A DNA stretch of 64,000 bases from Bacteroidales bacterium (lineage in GTDB: Bacteria; Bacteroidota; Bacteroidia; Bacteroidales; UBA932): NCBI GenBank assembly GCA_017453565.1, contig JAFTEQ010000001.1, forward strand, positions 1 through 64,000. The letters run 5' to 3'. Below, in pieces: positions 48,942 to 58,546 of the stretch; positions within the stretch are counted from its first letter, which is position 1; each line of letters begins with the position of its first letter. The position numbers and the translations under genes are program-made. The notes below the pieces were generated by a model. It ran no database searches, was not told the DNA's origin, and worked only from the letters and a program-made list of their open reading frames with translations.

Positions 48942-49568
48942 ATGCCACGCGAGATCCATCTTTTGGACCACTTCTGCGAGGGGGTGGTAGAGGCCGGGTG
49001 TGACGAGGCCGGCCGGGGGCCGCTCGCCGGACCCGTCTATGCGGCGGCCGTCATCCTGCCGGAAGGCTTCCGGCATCCGCTGCTCAACGACTCCAAACAG
49101 ATGAGCGAAACTGCCCGGAACGAACTGCGCGCCGTGATCGAGCGGGAAGCCGTGGCCTGGGCCGTGGAGGCGGTGGAACCCGCCGAAATCGATGCCCTGA
49201 ATATCCTCAGGGCCTCCATTGAAGGCATGCGCCGCGCCGTGCTGCGCCTCTCGCCCCGTCCAGATTTTCTGCTGGTAGACGGCAACCGTTTCCTCCCCTG
49301 CGACGGCATTCCCTACCGGACCGTGGTACACGGAGACGCTACCTACGCCTGCATTGCGGCCGCGTCGGTCCTTGCCAAGACCCACCGCGACGAGCGGATG
49401 CGCGCCCTCGCCCTGGAATATCCGGGTTACGGCTGGGAGCGGAACATGGGTTATCCCACGCCCGAACACATCGCGGCCATCCGCCGGCTCGGCTACACGC
49501 CGATGCACAGAAATAGTTTCCATCCCAAAGAACTGGAACCCGTGCTGTTTGATTTTGAAAACAACTGA
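48942..49568 (+). CDS. rnhB: ribonuclease HII
   Basis: RNase HII cuts the RNA strand of RNA-DNA hybrids and removes single ribonucleotides from DNA. The 208-residue protein shows the acidic active site: CDEAGRGPLAGPV (Asp-Glu), FLLVDGNRF, and HRDERM, plus the family Tyr region near YGWERNMGYPT. It is followed after 3 bases by the S46 peptidase gene. Confidence 0.95.
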   Translation: MPREIHLLDHFCEGVVEAGCDEAGRGPLAGPVYAAAVILPEGFRHPLLNDSKQMSETARNELRAVIEREAVAWAVEAVEPAEIDALNILRASIEGMRRAVLRLSPRPDFLLVDGNRFLPCDGIPYRTVVHGDATYACIAAASVLAKTHRDERMRALALEYPGYGWERNMGYPTPEHIAAIRRLGYTPMHRNSFHPKELEPVLFDFENN

Positions 49569-49571
49569 GAT

Positions 49572-51605
49572 ATGAAGAGATTCGCTTTGGCCCTTGCCCT
49601 GCTGCTGACCGTGCAGGGGGCCCTTCGCGCCGACGAGGGGATGTGGATGCTGCCCCTCCTCCAGAAAATGAACGCCGACGCCATGCGGCGCCTGGGCAGC
49701 CGGCTCAGCCCGGAAGACATCTACAGCATCAACAAATCTTCGCTGAAAGACGCCGTGGTGCATTTCGGCGGGGGCTGCACTGGGGAAATCATTTCCGACG
49801 CCGGCCTGCTGGTCACCAACCACCACTGTGGCTACGGCTCCATCCAGGCCCTCTCCACCCCCGAAAGGAACTACCTCGAAGACGGCTTCTGGGCTTCGTC
49901 GCGGAGCGAGGAACTGCCGGTGCCGGGCCTGACCGTCACCTTCCTGCAGTCCATGACCGACGTGACCCCCGTCTTCGACAAACTGGAAGGGGCGGCGCCC
50001 GAGGCGGTGCAGGCCGCGGAGCAGGCGCGTAAGGACAACCCGGGCTGCGACGCTTCTGTGACCCGTTTCTACAACGGGAACGTTCGCTACCTCATCGTGT
50101 CAAAGGTCTACCGCGACGTCCGTTTCGTGGGCGCTCCGCCGGCCTCGGTGGGCAAGTTCGGGGGCGACACCGACAATTGGATGTGGCCGCGCCACACCTG
50201 CGATTTCTCCATGTTCCGCGTCTATGCGGGGGCCGATAACGAGCCGGCCGACTACAGTCCCGACAACCGCCCCTTCACGCCGAAGAAGTCGCTGAGCATC
50301 TCGCTCCGGGGCGTGCGTGAGGGCGATTTCGCGATGATTATGGGCTATCCGGGCCGCACGCAGCGTTTCCAGACGGCCGCCCAGTTGGAAGAGATGCTCG
50401 CCGTGAACGAGATCCGCATCGCGGCCCGAACCATCCGGCAGGAAGTGCTCTGGAAGGAGATGCGGGCGAGCGACAAGGTGGGCCTGCAGTATGCCAGCAA
50501 ATACGCCCGCTCGTCGAACGGCTGGAAAAAGTGGATCGGGATGCGTGAGGCTTTCGCCAAACTCGATATCATCGGGCGCGAACGCCAGAAGGAGGCCGAT
50601 TTCATGAAATGGGTGAACAAGAACGGAAAGCGCCGGGCCCGTTACGGCGGGGCCCTGGAAGGCCTTTCCGGGGCCACGGCCTCCTGCGCGGCGCAGACCC
50701 GGGCCTATGTGTTGCTCACTGAAACCCTCCTGCAGATTGAACTCGGTGGCCTGAGCCGCCTTCAGGGCGAGGAACTCCAGCGCGCCTGGCGCGATTACGA
50801 CCCCGCCGTAGACCGCAAGGTGGCCTCGGCCATGCTGCGGCACTACCTGGAAAACGTGGCCCCGCAGGATAAGGTGGAGGTTCCCGGAATCGACCTGAAA
50901 AAAGCCAATTACGAGCAGTGGCTCGACGATCTTTTCGCCGGCAGCGCCTTCGTGAGCGAGGAGCGTTATGCCGCGGCCGTGGCCGCCGGCGCCGACTTGG
51001 AGCAGGATCCCGCCGCCGTGCTGCGCAGGGCCATCCGCGACCGGGGAAGGGCACTCGGCCCCGTCGTGCGCAAAGGCATGGAGGCGATGGAACCCTACGC
51101 CCGCGCCTTTGCCGCCGGGCTTCTGGAATGGAAGAAGGGCGAACCCTCATACCCCGACGCCAACTCCACCTGTCGCCTCACCTACGGTAGCGTGAAGGCC
51201 TACTCGCCCCGCGACGGCGTGCTCTACCGCCATTTCACCACGCTGGCCGGCGTCATGGAGAAAGAAGACCCCGACAATTACGAGTTCCGGGTTCCCGCCC
51301 GGCTCAAGGAGATTGATCAGAAGAAGGACTTCGGCCGCTACGCCGACGCCGACGGCAGCCTGCATACCTGTTTCCTCACCAACTGCGACATCACGGGCGG
51401 CAATTCGGGAAGTCCGGTGCTCGACGCCGACGGCAACCTGGTGGGCCTGGCCTTCGACGGCAACTGGGAATCGATGAGCAGCGACGTCATGTTCGAACCC
51501 GAACTGCAGCGCTGCATCTGCGTGGACATCCGCTACGTGCTGCTGATGCTCGACAAGTTCGGCGGCGCCGGCTGGCTGCTCAAGGAAATGAAACTGGTGC
51601 AATAA
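49572..51605 (+). CDS. S46 dipeptidyl-peptidase (DPP7-like)
   Basis: A 677-residue periplasmic serine exopeptidase that releases dipeptides from oligopeptides. After the signal peptide (to about residue 20), the S46 catalytic triad is visible: His in VTNHHCGYG (residue 85), Asp in TDNWMWPRHTCDFSMFR, and Ser in TGGNSGSPV. The FDGNWESM segment has Gly at the position that, from what I recall of the family, is Gly in DPP7 (hydrophobic P1) and Arg in DPP11 (acidic P1), so DPP7-like specificity is inferred. mrp starts 1 base after the stop. Confidence 0.88.
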   Translation: MKRFALALALLLTVQGALRADEGMWMLPLLQKMNADAMRRLGSRLSPEDIYSINKSSLKDAVVHFGGGCTGEIISDAGLLVTNHHCGYGSIQALSTPERNYLEDGFWASSRSEELPVPGLTVTFLQSMTDVTPVFDKLEGAAPEAVQAAEQARKDNPGCDASVTRFYNGNVRYLIVSKVYRDVRFVGAPPASVGKFGGDTDNWMWPRHTCDFSMFRVYAGADNEPADYSPDNRPFTPKKSLSISLRGVREGDFAMIMGYPGRTQRFQTAAQLEEMLAVNEIRIAARTIRQEVLWKEMRASDKVGLQYASKYARSSNGWKKWIGMREAFAKLDIIGRERQKEADFMKWVNKNGKRRARYGGALEGLSGATASCAAQTRAYVLLTETLLQIELGGLSRLQGEELQRAWRDYDPAVDRKVASAMLRHYLENVAPQDKVEVPGIDLKKANYEQWLDDLFAGSAFVSEERYAAAVAAGADLEQDPAAVLRRAIRDRGRALGPVVRKGMEAMEPYARAFAAGLLEWKKGEPSYPDANSTCRLTYGSVKAYSPRDGVLYRHFTTLAGVMEKEDPDNYEFRVPARLKEIDQKKDFGRYADADGSLHTCFLTNCDITGGNSGSPVLDADGNLVGLAFDGNWESMSSDVMFEPELQRCICVDIRYVLLMLDKFGGAGWLLKEMKLVQ

Positions 51606-51606
51606 C

Positions 51607-52680
51607 ATGAAAGAGAAAGAGATCCTGAAATATCTGCGCGAAGTGCAGCACCCGGCCGAACAGGACCGGGACATCGTGTCGCTGGGCATGGTGCAGGGGG
51701 TTGAAATCACGTCCGGCAAGGTGACGGTGACACTCGTCTTCCCGCGCCGGCGCGACCCGCTTGCGAACTACCTGGTGGGCAGTGCCCGGGCGGCCCTCAT
51801 CCGGCATCTTCCCAAAGAGGTGGAGTCGGAAGTGAAGACCGTGGTGGCCGAAGAGGAAGCGCCCAAAAAGAAAGGGCTCGACCTCGACGAAAAAGGCCTG
51901 GAGCAGGTGCAGCACATCATCGGGATCGCCTCCGGGAAGGGAGGCGTGGGCAAATCGACCGTGGCGGTGAACCTGGCCGTCGCGCTCGCCCGCCTGGGCT
52001 ACAAGGTGGGCCTCGCCGATGCCGACGTGTACGGTCCGTCGGTTCCCCTGATGACCGGCACCGAGGGCGCCGTGCCCGCCGCACTTGAACTTGACGGCCG
52101 CGACTGGATGATTCCCATCGAGAAATACGGGGTCAAGTGGATGTCTGTGGGCTATTTCGCGCAGCGGGGGCAGGCCCTTATCTGGCGCGGACCCATGGCG
52201 TGCAACGCCCTCAAACAGATGATCCTTCAGGTGCAGTGGGGTGAACTCGACTTCCTGCTGGTGGACATGCCGCCAGGCACGGGCGACATCCACATCAGCC
52301 TGGTGAAGGACATTCCCATGAAGGCGGCCGTGATTGTGACGACGCCTCAGGAGGTGGCCCTCGCCGACGTGGAGAAAGGGGTGCAGATGTTCCGCAACGA
52401 CAACATCTCCTGCGAGATCCTGGGTCTGGTGGAGAACATGTCCTGGTTCACGCCGGCGGCCCATCCGGACGAGCGCTACTACCTCTTCGGCCGCGACGGC
52501 GGCGCCCGCATGGCGGAGCGTTTCGGCCTGCCGCTGCTGGGGCAGATCCCCCTGGTCCAGGACATCCGGGAAGACGGAGACCGGGGCGAACCGGCTGCGC
52601 TTTCAGCCCGGCCCGACGGCCTGGCTTTCGTGCAGTTGGCTGGAGCCCTTGCCGATGCGGCCGGCGCTACGAAAAAATGA
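51607..52680 (+). CDS. mrp: Mrp/ApbC iron-sulfur cluster carrier ATPase
   Basis: A 357-residue P-loop ATPase of the Mrp/NBP35 family that moves Fe-S clusters to target proteins. An N-terminal MIP18-type domain (about 1-85) precedes the deviant Walker A IASGKGGVGKST near residue 116 and VDMPPGTGD. The segment after LVENMSWF, where many members have a CxxC cluster ligand, reads TPAAHPDERYY and lacks the cysteines, so cluster binding would need other residues. Confidence 0.9.
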   Translation: MKEKEILKYLREVQHPAEQDRDIVSLGMVQGVEITSGKVTVTLVFPRRRDPLANYLVGSARAALIRHLPKEVESEVKTVVAEEEAPKKKGLDLDEKGLEQVQHIIGIASGKGGVGKSTVAVNLAVALARLGYKVGLADADVYGPSVPLMTGTEGAVPAALELDGRDWMIPIEKYGVKWMSVGYFAQRGQALIWRGPMACNALKQMILQVQWGELDFLLVDMPPGTGDIHISLVKDIPMKAAVIVTTPQEVALADVEKGVQMFRNDNISCEILGLVENMSWFTPAAHPDERYYLFGRDGGARMAERFGLPLLGQIPLVQDIREDGDRGEPAALSARPDGLAFVQLAGALADAAGATKK

Positions 52681-52681
52681 G

Positions 52682-52689
52682 TATATTTG
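52682..52689 (+). promoter_or_regulatory. -7 box of the aspS operon
   Basis: TATATTTG, an exact match, ends 22 bases before aspS. No further box was seen before murB, so the downstream NAG genes may share this transcript. Confidence 0.6.
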
Positions 52690-52711
52690 TATTCCATAAA
52701 TAAACCAACAT

Positions 52712-54481
52712 ATGTACAGAACACATACCTGCGGAGAACTCCGCCTTTCGCACGCCGGGCAGAAAGTGACCCTGGCGGGCTGGGTGCAGCGTTCCCGTAA
52801 ACTCGGCGGCATGCTTTTCATCGACCTGCGCGACCGTTACGGCATTACTCAGCTGGTGGTTGAGGCCACCGCCCCCGCCGAACTGCTCGCCGTTGCAGAA
52901 GGGCTGGGCCGCGAATACGTGATTCAGGTGCGCGGAACCGTGGTGGAGCGGCAGAGCAAGAACCCCAAGATGCCCACCGGCGAGATTGAGATCGGGGTGG
53001 AAGCCATCACGGTGCTCAATGCGGCCGCGACGCCGCCCTTCACCATTGAGGAGAACAGCGACGGCGGCGAGGACCTGCGGGCCCGTTACCGCTACCTCGA
53101 CCTGCGCCGGCCCCCGCTGCAGCGTGCCCTGGCCCTACGGCACCGCCTGGCCCAGGAGGTCCGGAGCTACCTCGACAAGCAGGGATTCATGGAGATCGAG
53201 ACCCCTTATCTCATCAAGTCCACCCCGGAAGGGGCGCGCGACTTCGTGGTCCCCTCCCGCATGAATCCGGGCACTTTCTACGCTCTGCCCCAGAGCCCGC
53301 AGACCTTCAAGCAGCTGCTTATGGTGGCCGGGTATGACCGCTACTTCCAGATCGTACGCTGTTTCCGCGACGAGGACCTGCGCGCCGACCGTCAGCCCGA
53401 GTTCACCCAGATCGACTGCGAGATGAGTTTCGTGGAGCAGGAAGATGTGCTCGAGACCTTCGAGGGCATGATGCGGCAGATGTTCCGCGGCGCCCTGGGT
53501 GTGGAGATCCCCAATCCCATCCCGCGTATGCCCTGGGCCGAGGCCATGGACCGCTACGGTTCCGACAAACCCGACATCCGTTTCGGGATGACCATCTCCG
53601 AGATTACCCCGCTGGTGCAGGGACACGGGTTCGGCGTATTCGACAGCGTGCCGTACGTGGGTGCAATCGCCGTCCCGGCCGCGGCCGAGTGGTCCCGTAA
53701 GGACCTCGACGGTCTCACCGAATGGGTGAAACGTCCGCAGGTGGGCGCCAAGGGCCTCATCTACATCAAATGGGCTGCGGACGGAAGCATCAAATCGAGC
53801 ATCGACAAGTTCTTTACCCCCGAGCAGCTGCGTCCCGTGGCCGAAAAGGCGGGCGCCGCGCCGGGCGACCTGGTGCTGGTGCTCTGCGGACCCAAACGCA
53901 AGGCGCAGACCCAGCTGGGCGTGCTCCGCATCGAACTGGGTAACCGTCTGGGCCTGCGCGATCCGGGCGTCTTCGCCCCGCTCTGGGTGGTGGACTTCCC
54001 CCTGCTGGAATGGAGCGAGGAAGACAATCGCTTCTACGCCATGCACCATCCCTTCACGGCGCCCAAGCCCGAACACGAGCAGTGGTTCTATTCCGACAGG
54101 AAGGAGGATCTGGAGCGCGTTTGCGCCAACGCCTATGACTTCGTACTCAACGGCACCGAGCTCGGCGGCGGCTCCATCCGTATCCACAACGCAGACATGC
54201 AGAAGCGGATGTTCGAAGTGCTGGGGATCGGCCCCGAGGAAGCGGAATACAAGTTCGGTTTCATCATCAACGCCTTCAAGTTCGGCGCCCCGCCCCACGG
54301 CGGCCTGGCCTTCGGTTTCGATCGGGTCTGCGCCCTCTTCGGCGGGCAGGAGACCATCCGCGACTACATCGCCTTCCCCAAGAACAACCAGGGCCGCGAC
54401 GTAATGATCGATTCCCCCTCGCGGATCGACGAGGTGCAGCTCGAAGAACTCTGCATCGCTATAAAGGAAGAAAACCAATAA
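52712..54481 (+). CDS. aspS: aspartyl-tRNA synthetase
   Basis: AspS charges tRNA-Asp. The 589-residue length is normal for bacteria. It has an N-terminal OB-fold (about 1-110), class II motif 2 ([25 protein letters not shown] near 215-240), the bacterial GAD insertion (about 290-400) and motif 3 ([16 protein letters not shown] near 530-545). An SDR gene follows after 12 bases. Confidence 0.97.
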   Translation: MYRTHTCGELRLSHAGQKVTLAGWVQRSRKLGGMLFIDLRDRYGITQLVVEATAPAELLAVAEGLGREYVIQVRGTVVERQSKNPKMPTGEIEIGVEAITVLNAAATPPFTIEENSDGGEDLRARYRYLDLRRPPLQRALALRHRLAQEVRSYLDKQGFMEIETPYLIKSTPEGARDFVVPSRMNPGTFYALPQSPQTFKQLLMVAGYDRYFQIVRCFRDEDLRADRQPEFTQIDCEMSFVEQEDVLETFEGMMRQMFRGALGVEIPNPIPRMPWAEAMDRYGSDKPDIRFGMTISEITPLVQGHGFGVFDSVPYVGAIAVPAAAEWSRKDLDGLTEWVKRPQVGAKGLIYIKWAADGSIKSSIDKFFTPEQLRPVAEKAGAAPGDLVLVLCGPKRKAQTQLGVLRIELGNRLGLRDPGVFAPLWVVDFPLLEWSEEDNRFYAMHHPFTAPKPEHEQWFYSDRKEDLERVCANAYDFVLNGTELGGGSIRIHNADMQKRMFEVLGIGPEEAEYKFGFIINAFKFGAPPHGGLAFGFDRVCALFGGQETIRDYIAFPKNNQGRDVMIDSPSRIDEVQLEELCIAIKEENQ

Positions 54482-54493
54482 CCAATTAAGTAT

Positions 54494-55312
54494 ATGGAGA
54501 ATATCTTTGACATCAAGGGCAAGGTGGTCGTGGTGACCGGTGCCTGCGGCGTGCTGGGCACCCGCATCGTTCGTTATTTCGCCGGCCAGGGCTGCAAGGT
54601 GGTCCTGCTCGCCCGCGAGCGCCATGCCGACGAGGCGAATGCCGTCGTGGCCGAGATCAAGGCTGCGGGCGGTGAGGCCATGTTCCTTGTTTCCGACGTG
54701 CTCAACCAGGAGATCCTGGAGCAGAACCTGAAGGACGTGCTCAAGGCCTACGGCTGCGTGGACGTGCTGATGAACGCCGCTGGCGGCAATATGGGTCCGG
54801 CCAACGTGACCCCGGAACAGACCATCTTCGACCTCGATATCGAGGCCACGCGCCGCGTGGTTGACCTCAACCTCTTCGGAGCCATCATTCCCACCAAGGT
54901 CTTCGCCAAACCCATGGCCGAGGCGGGCAAGGGTTCCATCATCAACTTCTGCTCCATGTCGTCGTTCCGTCCGCTCACGCGCGTGGCGGGCTACGGCGTG
55001 GCCAAGGCGGGTCTGGCCAGCTGGACGCAATGGCTGGCGGGTGAACTGGCCATCAAGTTCGGCTCGGGCTTGCGCGTGAACGGCATCGCCCCCGGCTTCA
55101 TCCTCACCAACCAGAACCGCACGCTGCTCACCAATCCCGACGGCAGCCTCACCGCCCGTTCGCACGCCATCATGGGCCATACGCCCTTCGGACGTTTCCT
55201 CGAGGCGGACGAACTGCTCGGCGCCCTCCATTATCTGGCTTCCGACGCCTCCAAGGGAGTAACCGGCACCATCGAGGTGGTGGACGGAGGATTCAACAGC
55301 TTCGCCATCTAG
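54494..55312 (+). CDS. SDR oxidoreductase, probable D-mannonate reductase type
   Basis: A 272-residue short-chain dehydrogenase. The cofactor loop is TGACGVLG near residue 16, NAAGGN near 93, the catalytic Ser in CSMSS near 155 and YGVAKAG near 170. The C-terminal GFILTNQNRTLLTNPDG loop resembles SDR-type D-mannonate oxidoreductases (fructuronate to mannonate), which would feed the uxuA reaction. Other sugar-alcohol substrates remain possible. It sits between aspS and the GlcNAc genes, with 3 bases to the transporter gene. Confidence 0.75.
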   Translation: MENIFDIKGKVVVVTGACGVLGTRIVRYFAGQGCKVVLLARERHADEANAVVAEIKAAGGEAMFLVSDVLNQEILEQNLKDVLKAYGCVDVLMNAAGGNMGPANVTPEQTIFDLDIEATRRVVDLNLFGAIIPTKVFAKPMAEAGKGSIINFCSMSSFRPLTRVAGYGVAKAGLASWTQWLAGELAIKFGSGLRVNGIAPGFILTNQNRTLLTNPDGSLTARSHAIMGHTPFGRFLEADELLGALHYLASDASKGVTGTIEVVDGGFNSFAI

Positions 55313-55315
55313 ATT

Positions 55316-56587
55316 ATGCCCCAGACGTCCAAGAAGCAGTACTACGCTTCCTTGGCGATGCTGGGATGCCTGTTCTTCGTCTTCGGCCTCGTGTCATGGG
55401 TGAACTCCATCCTGGTACCGTATTTCAAGGTTGCATGTGAACTCAAGAGCGAGGTGCAAGGCTACCTCGCCCAGTTCGCTTTCTACATCGCCTACCTGGT
55501 GATGACCATCCCGGCCTCGGCGCTGCTGAGCCGCACCGGCTACAAGAAAGGCGCCCTCATCGGGCTCTGGATCCTGGCCGGCGGAGCGCTGCTCTTCATC
55601 CCAGCCGCGCTGAGCCGTACCTACAACCTCTTCCTGCTGGCCCTCTTCACCATGGGAACGGCCCTGGCGATCCTGCAGACCGTGGCGAACCCCTTCGTGA
55701 CCATCATCGGTCCCATCGAGAGCGCAGCCAAGCGCATCAGTATCATGGGTATCTGCAACAAATTTGCAGGTATCCTCGCGCCCATCCTCTTCTCGGCCAT
55801 CGTGATTGCGCCGCAGAAGCCGCGTATGGACGCCATCGCCGCGGGTACGCTCACTGGCGCCGAGAAGGAAGCGGCCCTCGACGCACTCCTGCACGGGGTA
55901 ATCCCCCCGTACCTGGTACTGGGTGTGGTGCTCTTCCTCTTCGGCATCCTGTTCTACCGCTCGTCGCTGCAGGACATCAACCCGGCCAAGAACGCGCCGG
56001 CGACGGATGAGGGACGGAAGTCAATCTTCGCCTATCCCTACCTCGTGCTGGGTGTGCTGGCCCTCTTCTGCCATCTGGGTACCCAGGCCCTGAGCGTCAA
56101 TACCATCATCGGCTTCGCGGCCGAATCGGGTGCCGGTGCAGGTGCCATCCTGCCCTGGAGCTCGCTCACCCTGGCCTGCACGCTGCTGGGTTATTTCATC
56201 GGGGTGCTGCTCATTCCCAAGGTGCTGACCCAGCAGCAGATGCTGCGGATCGTCACCTGCGTGATCCTGCTGCTCTCGGTGCTGGTGCCGCTGCTGCCGC
56301 CCGACAAGGCCGTCTGGTGCCTGGTGCTCATGGGCATCCCCAACTCGGTGGTCTACGCCGGCATCTGGCCGCTGGCCATCCACGACCTGGGCAAATGGAC
56401 CAACCTGGGCTCTGCCATCATGGTCATGGCCCTCTGCGGCAGCGCCATCTTCCCGCTGGTCTACGCTTCCATCGCCGACGCCTCCGGCTCGCTGCACACG
56501 GCCTACTGGCTGCTGCTGCCCGCCGCGCTCTATATGGTGTACTATGCTTTTGCCGGACATAAGATAAACCATTGGAAGAAAGCATGA
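55316..56587 (+). CDS. nagP: sugar MFS transporter, NagP-like
   Basis: A 423-residue member of the FucP/glucose-galactose permease branch of the major facilitator superfamily, with about 12 membrane segments. The conserved FGLVSWVNSILVPYFK near residue 23 and QTVANPFVTIIGP near 120 fit this branch. The start of nagA overlaps its stop by ATGA, so GlcNAc uptake is the likely role; the symbol rests mainly on that context. Fucose- and glucose-type relatives look alike. Confidence 0.78.
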   Translation: MPQTSKKQYYASLAMLGCLFFVFGLVSWVNSILVPYFKVACELKSEVQGYLAQFAFYIAYLVMTIPASALLSRTGYKKGALIGLWILAGGALLFIPAALSRTYNLFLLALFTMGTALAILQTVANPFVTIIGPIESAAKRISIMGICNKFAGILAPILFSAIVIAPQKPRMDAIAAGTLTGAEKEAALDALLHGVIPPYLVLGVVLFLFGILFYRSSLQDINPAKNAPATDEGRKSIFAYPYLVLGVLALFCHLGTQALSVNTIIGFAAESGAGAGAILPWSSLTLACTLLGYFIGVLLIPKVLTQQQMLRIVTCVILLLSVLVPLLPPDKAVWCLVLMGIPNSVVYAGIWPLAIHDLGKWTNLGSAIMVMALCGSAIFPLVYASIADASGSLHTAYWLLLPAALYMVYYAFAGHKINHWKKA

Positions 56588-57798
56588 AGACGTTAATCAA
56601 GAACGCCCGGCTCATCCTTCCGGACGGAATCCGCGAGGGGACGCTGATTCTCTCCGACGGCAAGATAGAAGAGGTGGGAGCACCCTGGAAAGGCAAACTG
56701 CCCGAGCTGGTACATGCTGACGACCTGCAGGTGATCGATGCCGGCGGCAAGTATGTGGCGCCCGGCTTCATTGATATGCACACGCATGGCGCCGGCGGGG
56801 CAGACTTCATGGACGGGACGGTGGAGGCCTACTGCACGGCGGCGCGCATGCACGCCAGTCACGGTACCACCCTGCTTTTCCCCACCACGCTCACCAGTAC
56901 CAACGAGGCCCTTTTCGAGTCGTTCGACACCTACCGCGAGGCTGTGAAAGCCAATACCGACGGTGCCGCGTTCGGCGGAATGCACCTTGAAGGACCCTAT
57001 TTCTCGCCCAAACAGGCTGGAGCCCAGGACCCGCGTTACCTGCGTCATCCCGAGCCTTCTGACTACCGGGAGATCCTGCGCCGGGCCGATGGACTGCTGA
57101 AGCGCTGGAGCTTCGCCCCCGAACTGGAAGGCTCTCCCGCTTTCGCCGCCGAACTGAAGGAACGGGGCATCATCTCGTCGATGGGCCATACCGACGCCAC
57201 CTTCGAAGACTGTGACGCGGCGTTCCGCAGCGGCTGCAGCCTCATGACCCATTTCTACTCCTGCATGAGCAGTATCACCCGGCGCAACGCTTACCGCTAT
57301 GCCGGTGTGATCGAGTACGGCTACTGGCAGGACGCGATGGACATTGAGATCATTGCCGACGGCATCCATGTGCCCGCTCCGCTGCTGAAACTGGTGGTGA
57401 AGATCAAGGGAACGGGCCGCATCTCGCTGGTGACCGACTCCATGCGTGCGGCCGGCATGCCCGAAGGACCCAGCATCCTGGGTGGCCTGAAGGGCGGCCA
57501 GGAGGTGATTGTGGAGGGTGGCGTGGCCAAGATGCCCGACCGTACGGCCTTTGCCGGCAGCGTGGCTACAGCCGACCGTCTGGTGCGTACCATGGTGCGT
57601 GAGGGCGGCGTCCCGCTCGAGGACGCCGTGCGTATGATGACCGCCAACCCCGCCCGCATCATGGGCCTTTCCGACCGGAAGGGCAGTATCGAGAAAGGAA
57701 AGGACGCCGACCTGGTGATCTTCGCCGGGGAAGACGTTCGGATAGACAAAACCATTGTTGGAGGTAAAATTGTTTACGATGCTAAAGAAAGATTATAA
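56584..57798 (+). CDS. nagA: N-acetylglucosamine-6-phosphate deacetylase
   Basis: NagA removes acetate from GlcNAc-6-phosphate. The 404-residue amidohydrolase has HTHGAGG near residue 60, HLEGPYFSPKQAGAQD near 135, SMGHTDA near 205, HFYSC near 225 and LVTDSMRAAG near 285, covering the metal and substrate ligands. It overlaps the transporter by ATGA and nagB by 20 bases. Confidence 0.94.
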   Translation: MKTLIKNARLILPDGIREGTLILSDGKIEEVGAPWKGKLPELVHADDLQVIDAGGKYVAPGFIDMHTHGAGGADFMDGTVEAYCTAARMHASHGTTLLFPTTLTSTNEALFESFDTYREAVKANTDGAAFGGMHLEGPYFSPKQAGAQDPRYLRHPEPSDYREILRRADGLLKRWSFAPELEGSPAFAAELKERGIISSMGHTDATFEDCDAAFRSGCSLMTHFYSCMSSITRRNAYRYAGVIEYGYWQDAMDIEIIADGIHVPAPLLKLVVKIKGTGRISLVTDSMRAAGMPEGPSILGGLKGGQEVIVEGGVAKMPDRTAFAGSVATADRLVRTMVREGGVPLEDAVRMMTANPARIMGLSDRKGSIEKGKDADLVIFAGEDVRIDKTIVGGKIVYDAKERL

Positions 57799-58543
57799 GG
57801 TTGACGCCCTGCGCGTCAAGATTTACGGGAGCCGCGCCGCCATGGGCGCCGCGGCCGCGGCCGACGTGGCCGCCTGCCTTCGCGGCCTGCTCGCCAAACA
57901 GAAAGAGGTGTGGATGATCTTCGCCGCCGCACCCTCGCAGAACGAGGCCCTTGCGGCCCTCTGCGCCGAGGAAGGGGTGGACTGGACGCGCGTACACGCC
58001 GTGCACATGGACGAGTACGTGGGTCTTCCCGCCGACCATCCGGCCGGTTTCGGAAACTTCCTCAAGCGGGGCATTTTCGACCGCCTGCCCTTCGCTTCGG
58101 TGCATCTGATCGGTTCGCAGAAAGCGCCGGAACAGGCCATTGCCGACTACGACCGTCTGCTTGCGGAACACCATCCGGACCTGTGCCTGATGGGGATAGG
58201 CGAGAACGGACACATTGCTTTCAACGACCCCCATGTGGCCGATTTCGACGATCCCGTGCGCATCAAGAAGGTGGATCTCGACCTCAAGTGCCGCACCCAG
58301 CAGGTGCACGACGGCTGTTTCGCCCGGCTCGAAGAGGTTCCGGAGTACGCCCTCACCCTCACGGTGCCCACGCTTTTCGGCTGCCCGCATCTCTTCTGCG
58401 TGGTGCCGGCGCCCACCAAGGCGGAAGCCGTGCGCACGACGTTGCAGGGGCCCGTTTCCGAGGCCTGCCCGGCATCCATCCTGCGCCGGCACGGCGACGC
58501 CACGCTCTACCTCGACCCCGACAGCGCCAGTCTGATCCTGTAA
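57779..58543 (+). CDS. nagB: glucosamine-6-phosphate deaminase
   Basis: NagB converts glucosamine-6-phosphate to fructose-6-phosphate and ammonia. The 254-residue protein shows HMDEYVGLPADHPAGFGNFL with the catalytic Asp, and MGIGENGHIAFNDP with the catalytic His region. The start at MLKKDYKV lies 20 bases inside nagA; an ATG eight codons upstream would lengthen the N-terminus without support. Confidence 0.93.
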   Translation: MLKKDYKVDALRVKIYGSRAAMGAAAAADVAACLRGLLAKQKEVWMIFAAAPSQNEALAALCAEEGVDWTRVHAVHMDEYVGLPADHPAGFGNFLKRGIFDRLPFASVHLIGSQKAPEQAIADYDRLLAEHHPDLCLMGIGENGHIAFNDPHVADFDDPVRIKKVDLDLKCRTQQVHDGCFARLEEVPEYALTLTVPTLFGCPHLFCVVPAPTKAEAVRTTLQGPVSEACPASILRRHGDATLYLDPDSASLIL

Positions 58544-58546
58544 TCT

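Noticed and set aside
53135..55231. A 698-codon minus-strand frame
   Set aside because: It is antisense to aspS and the SDR gene and has no domain of its own.
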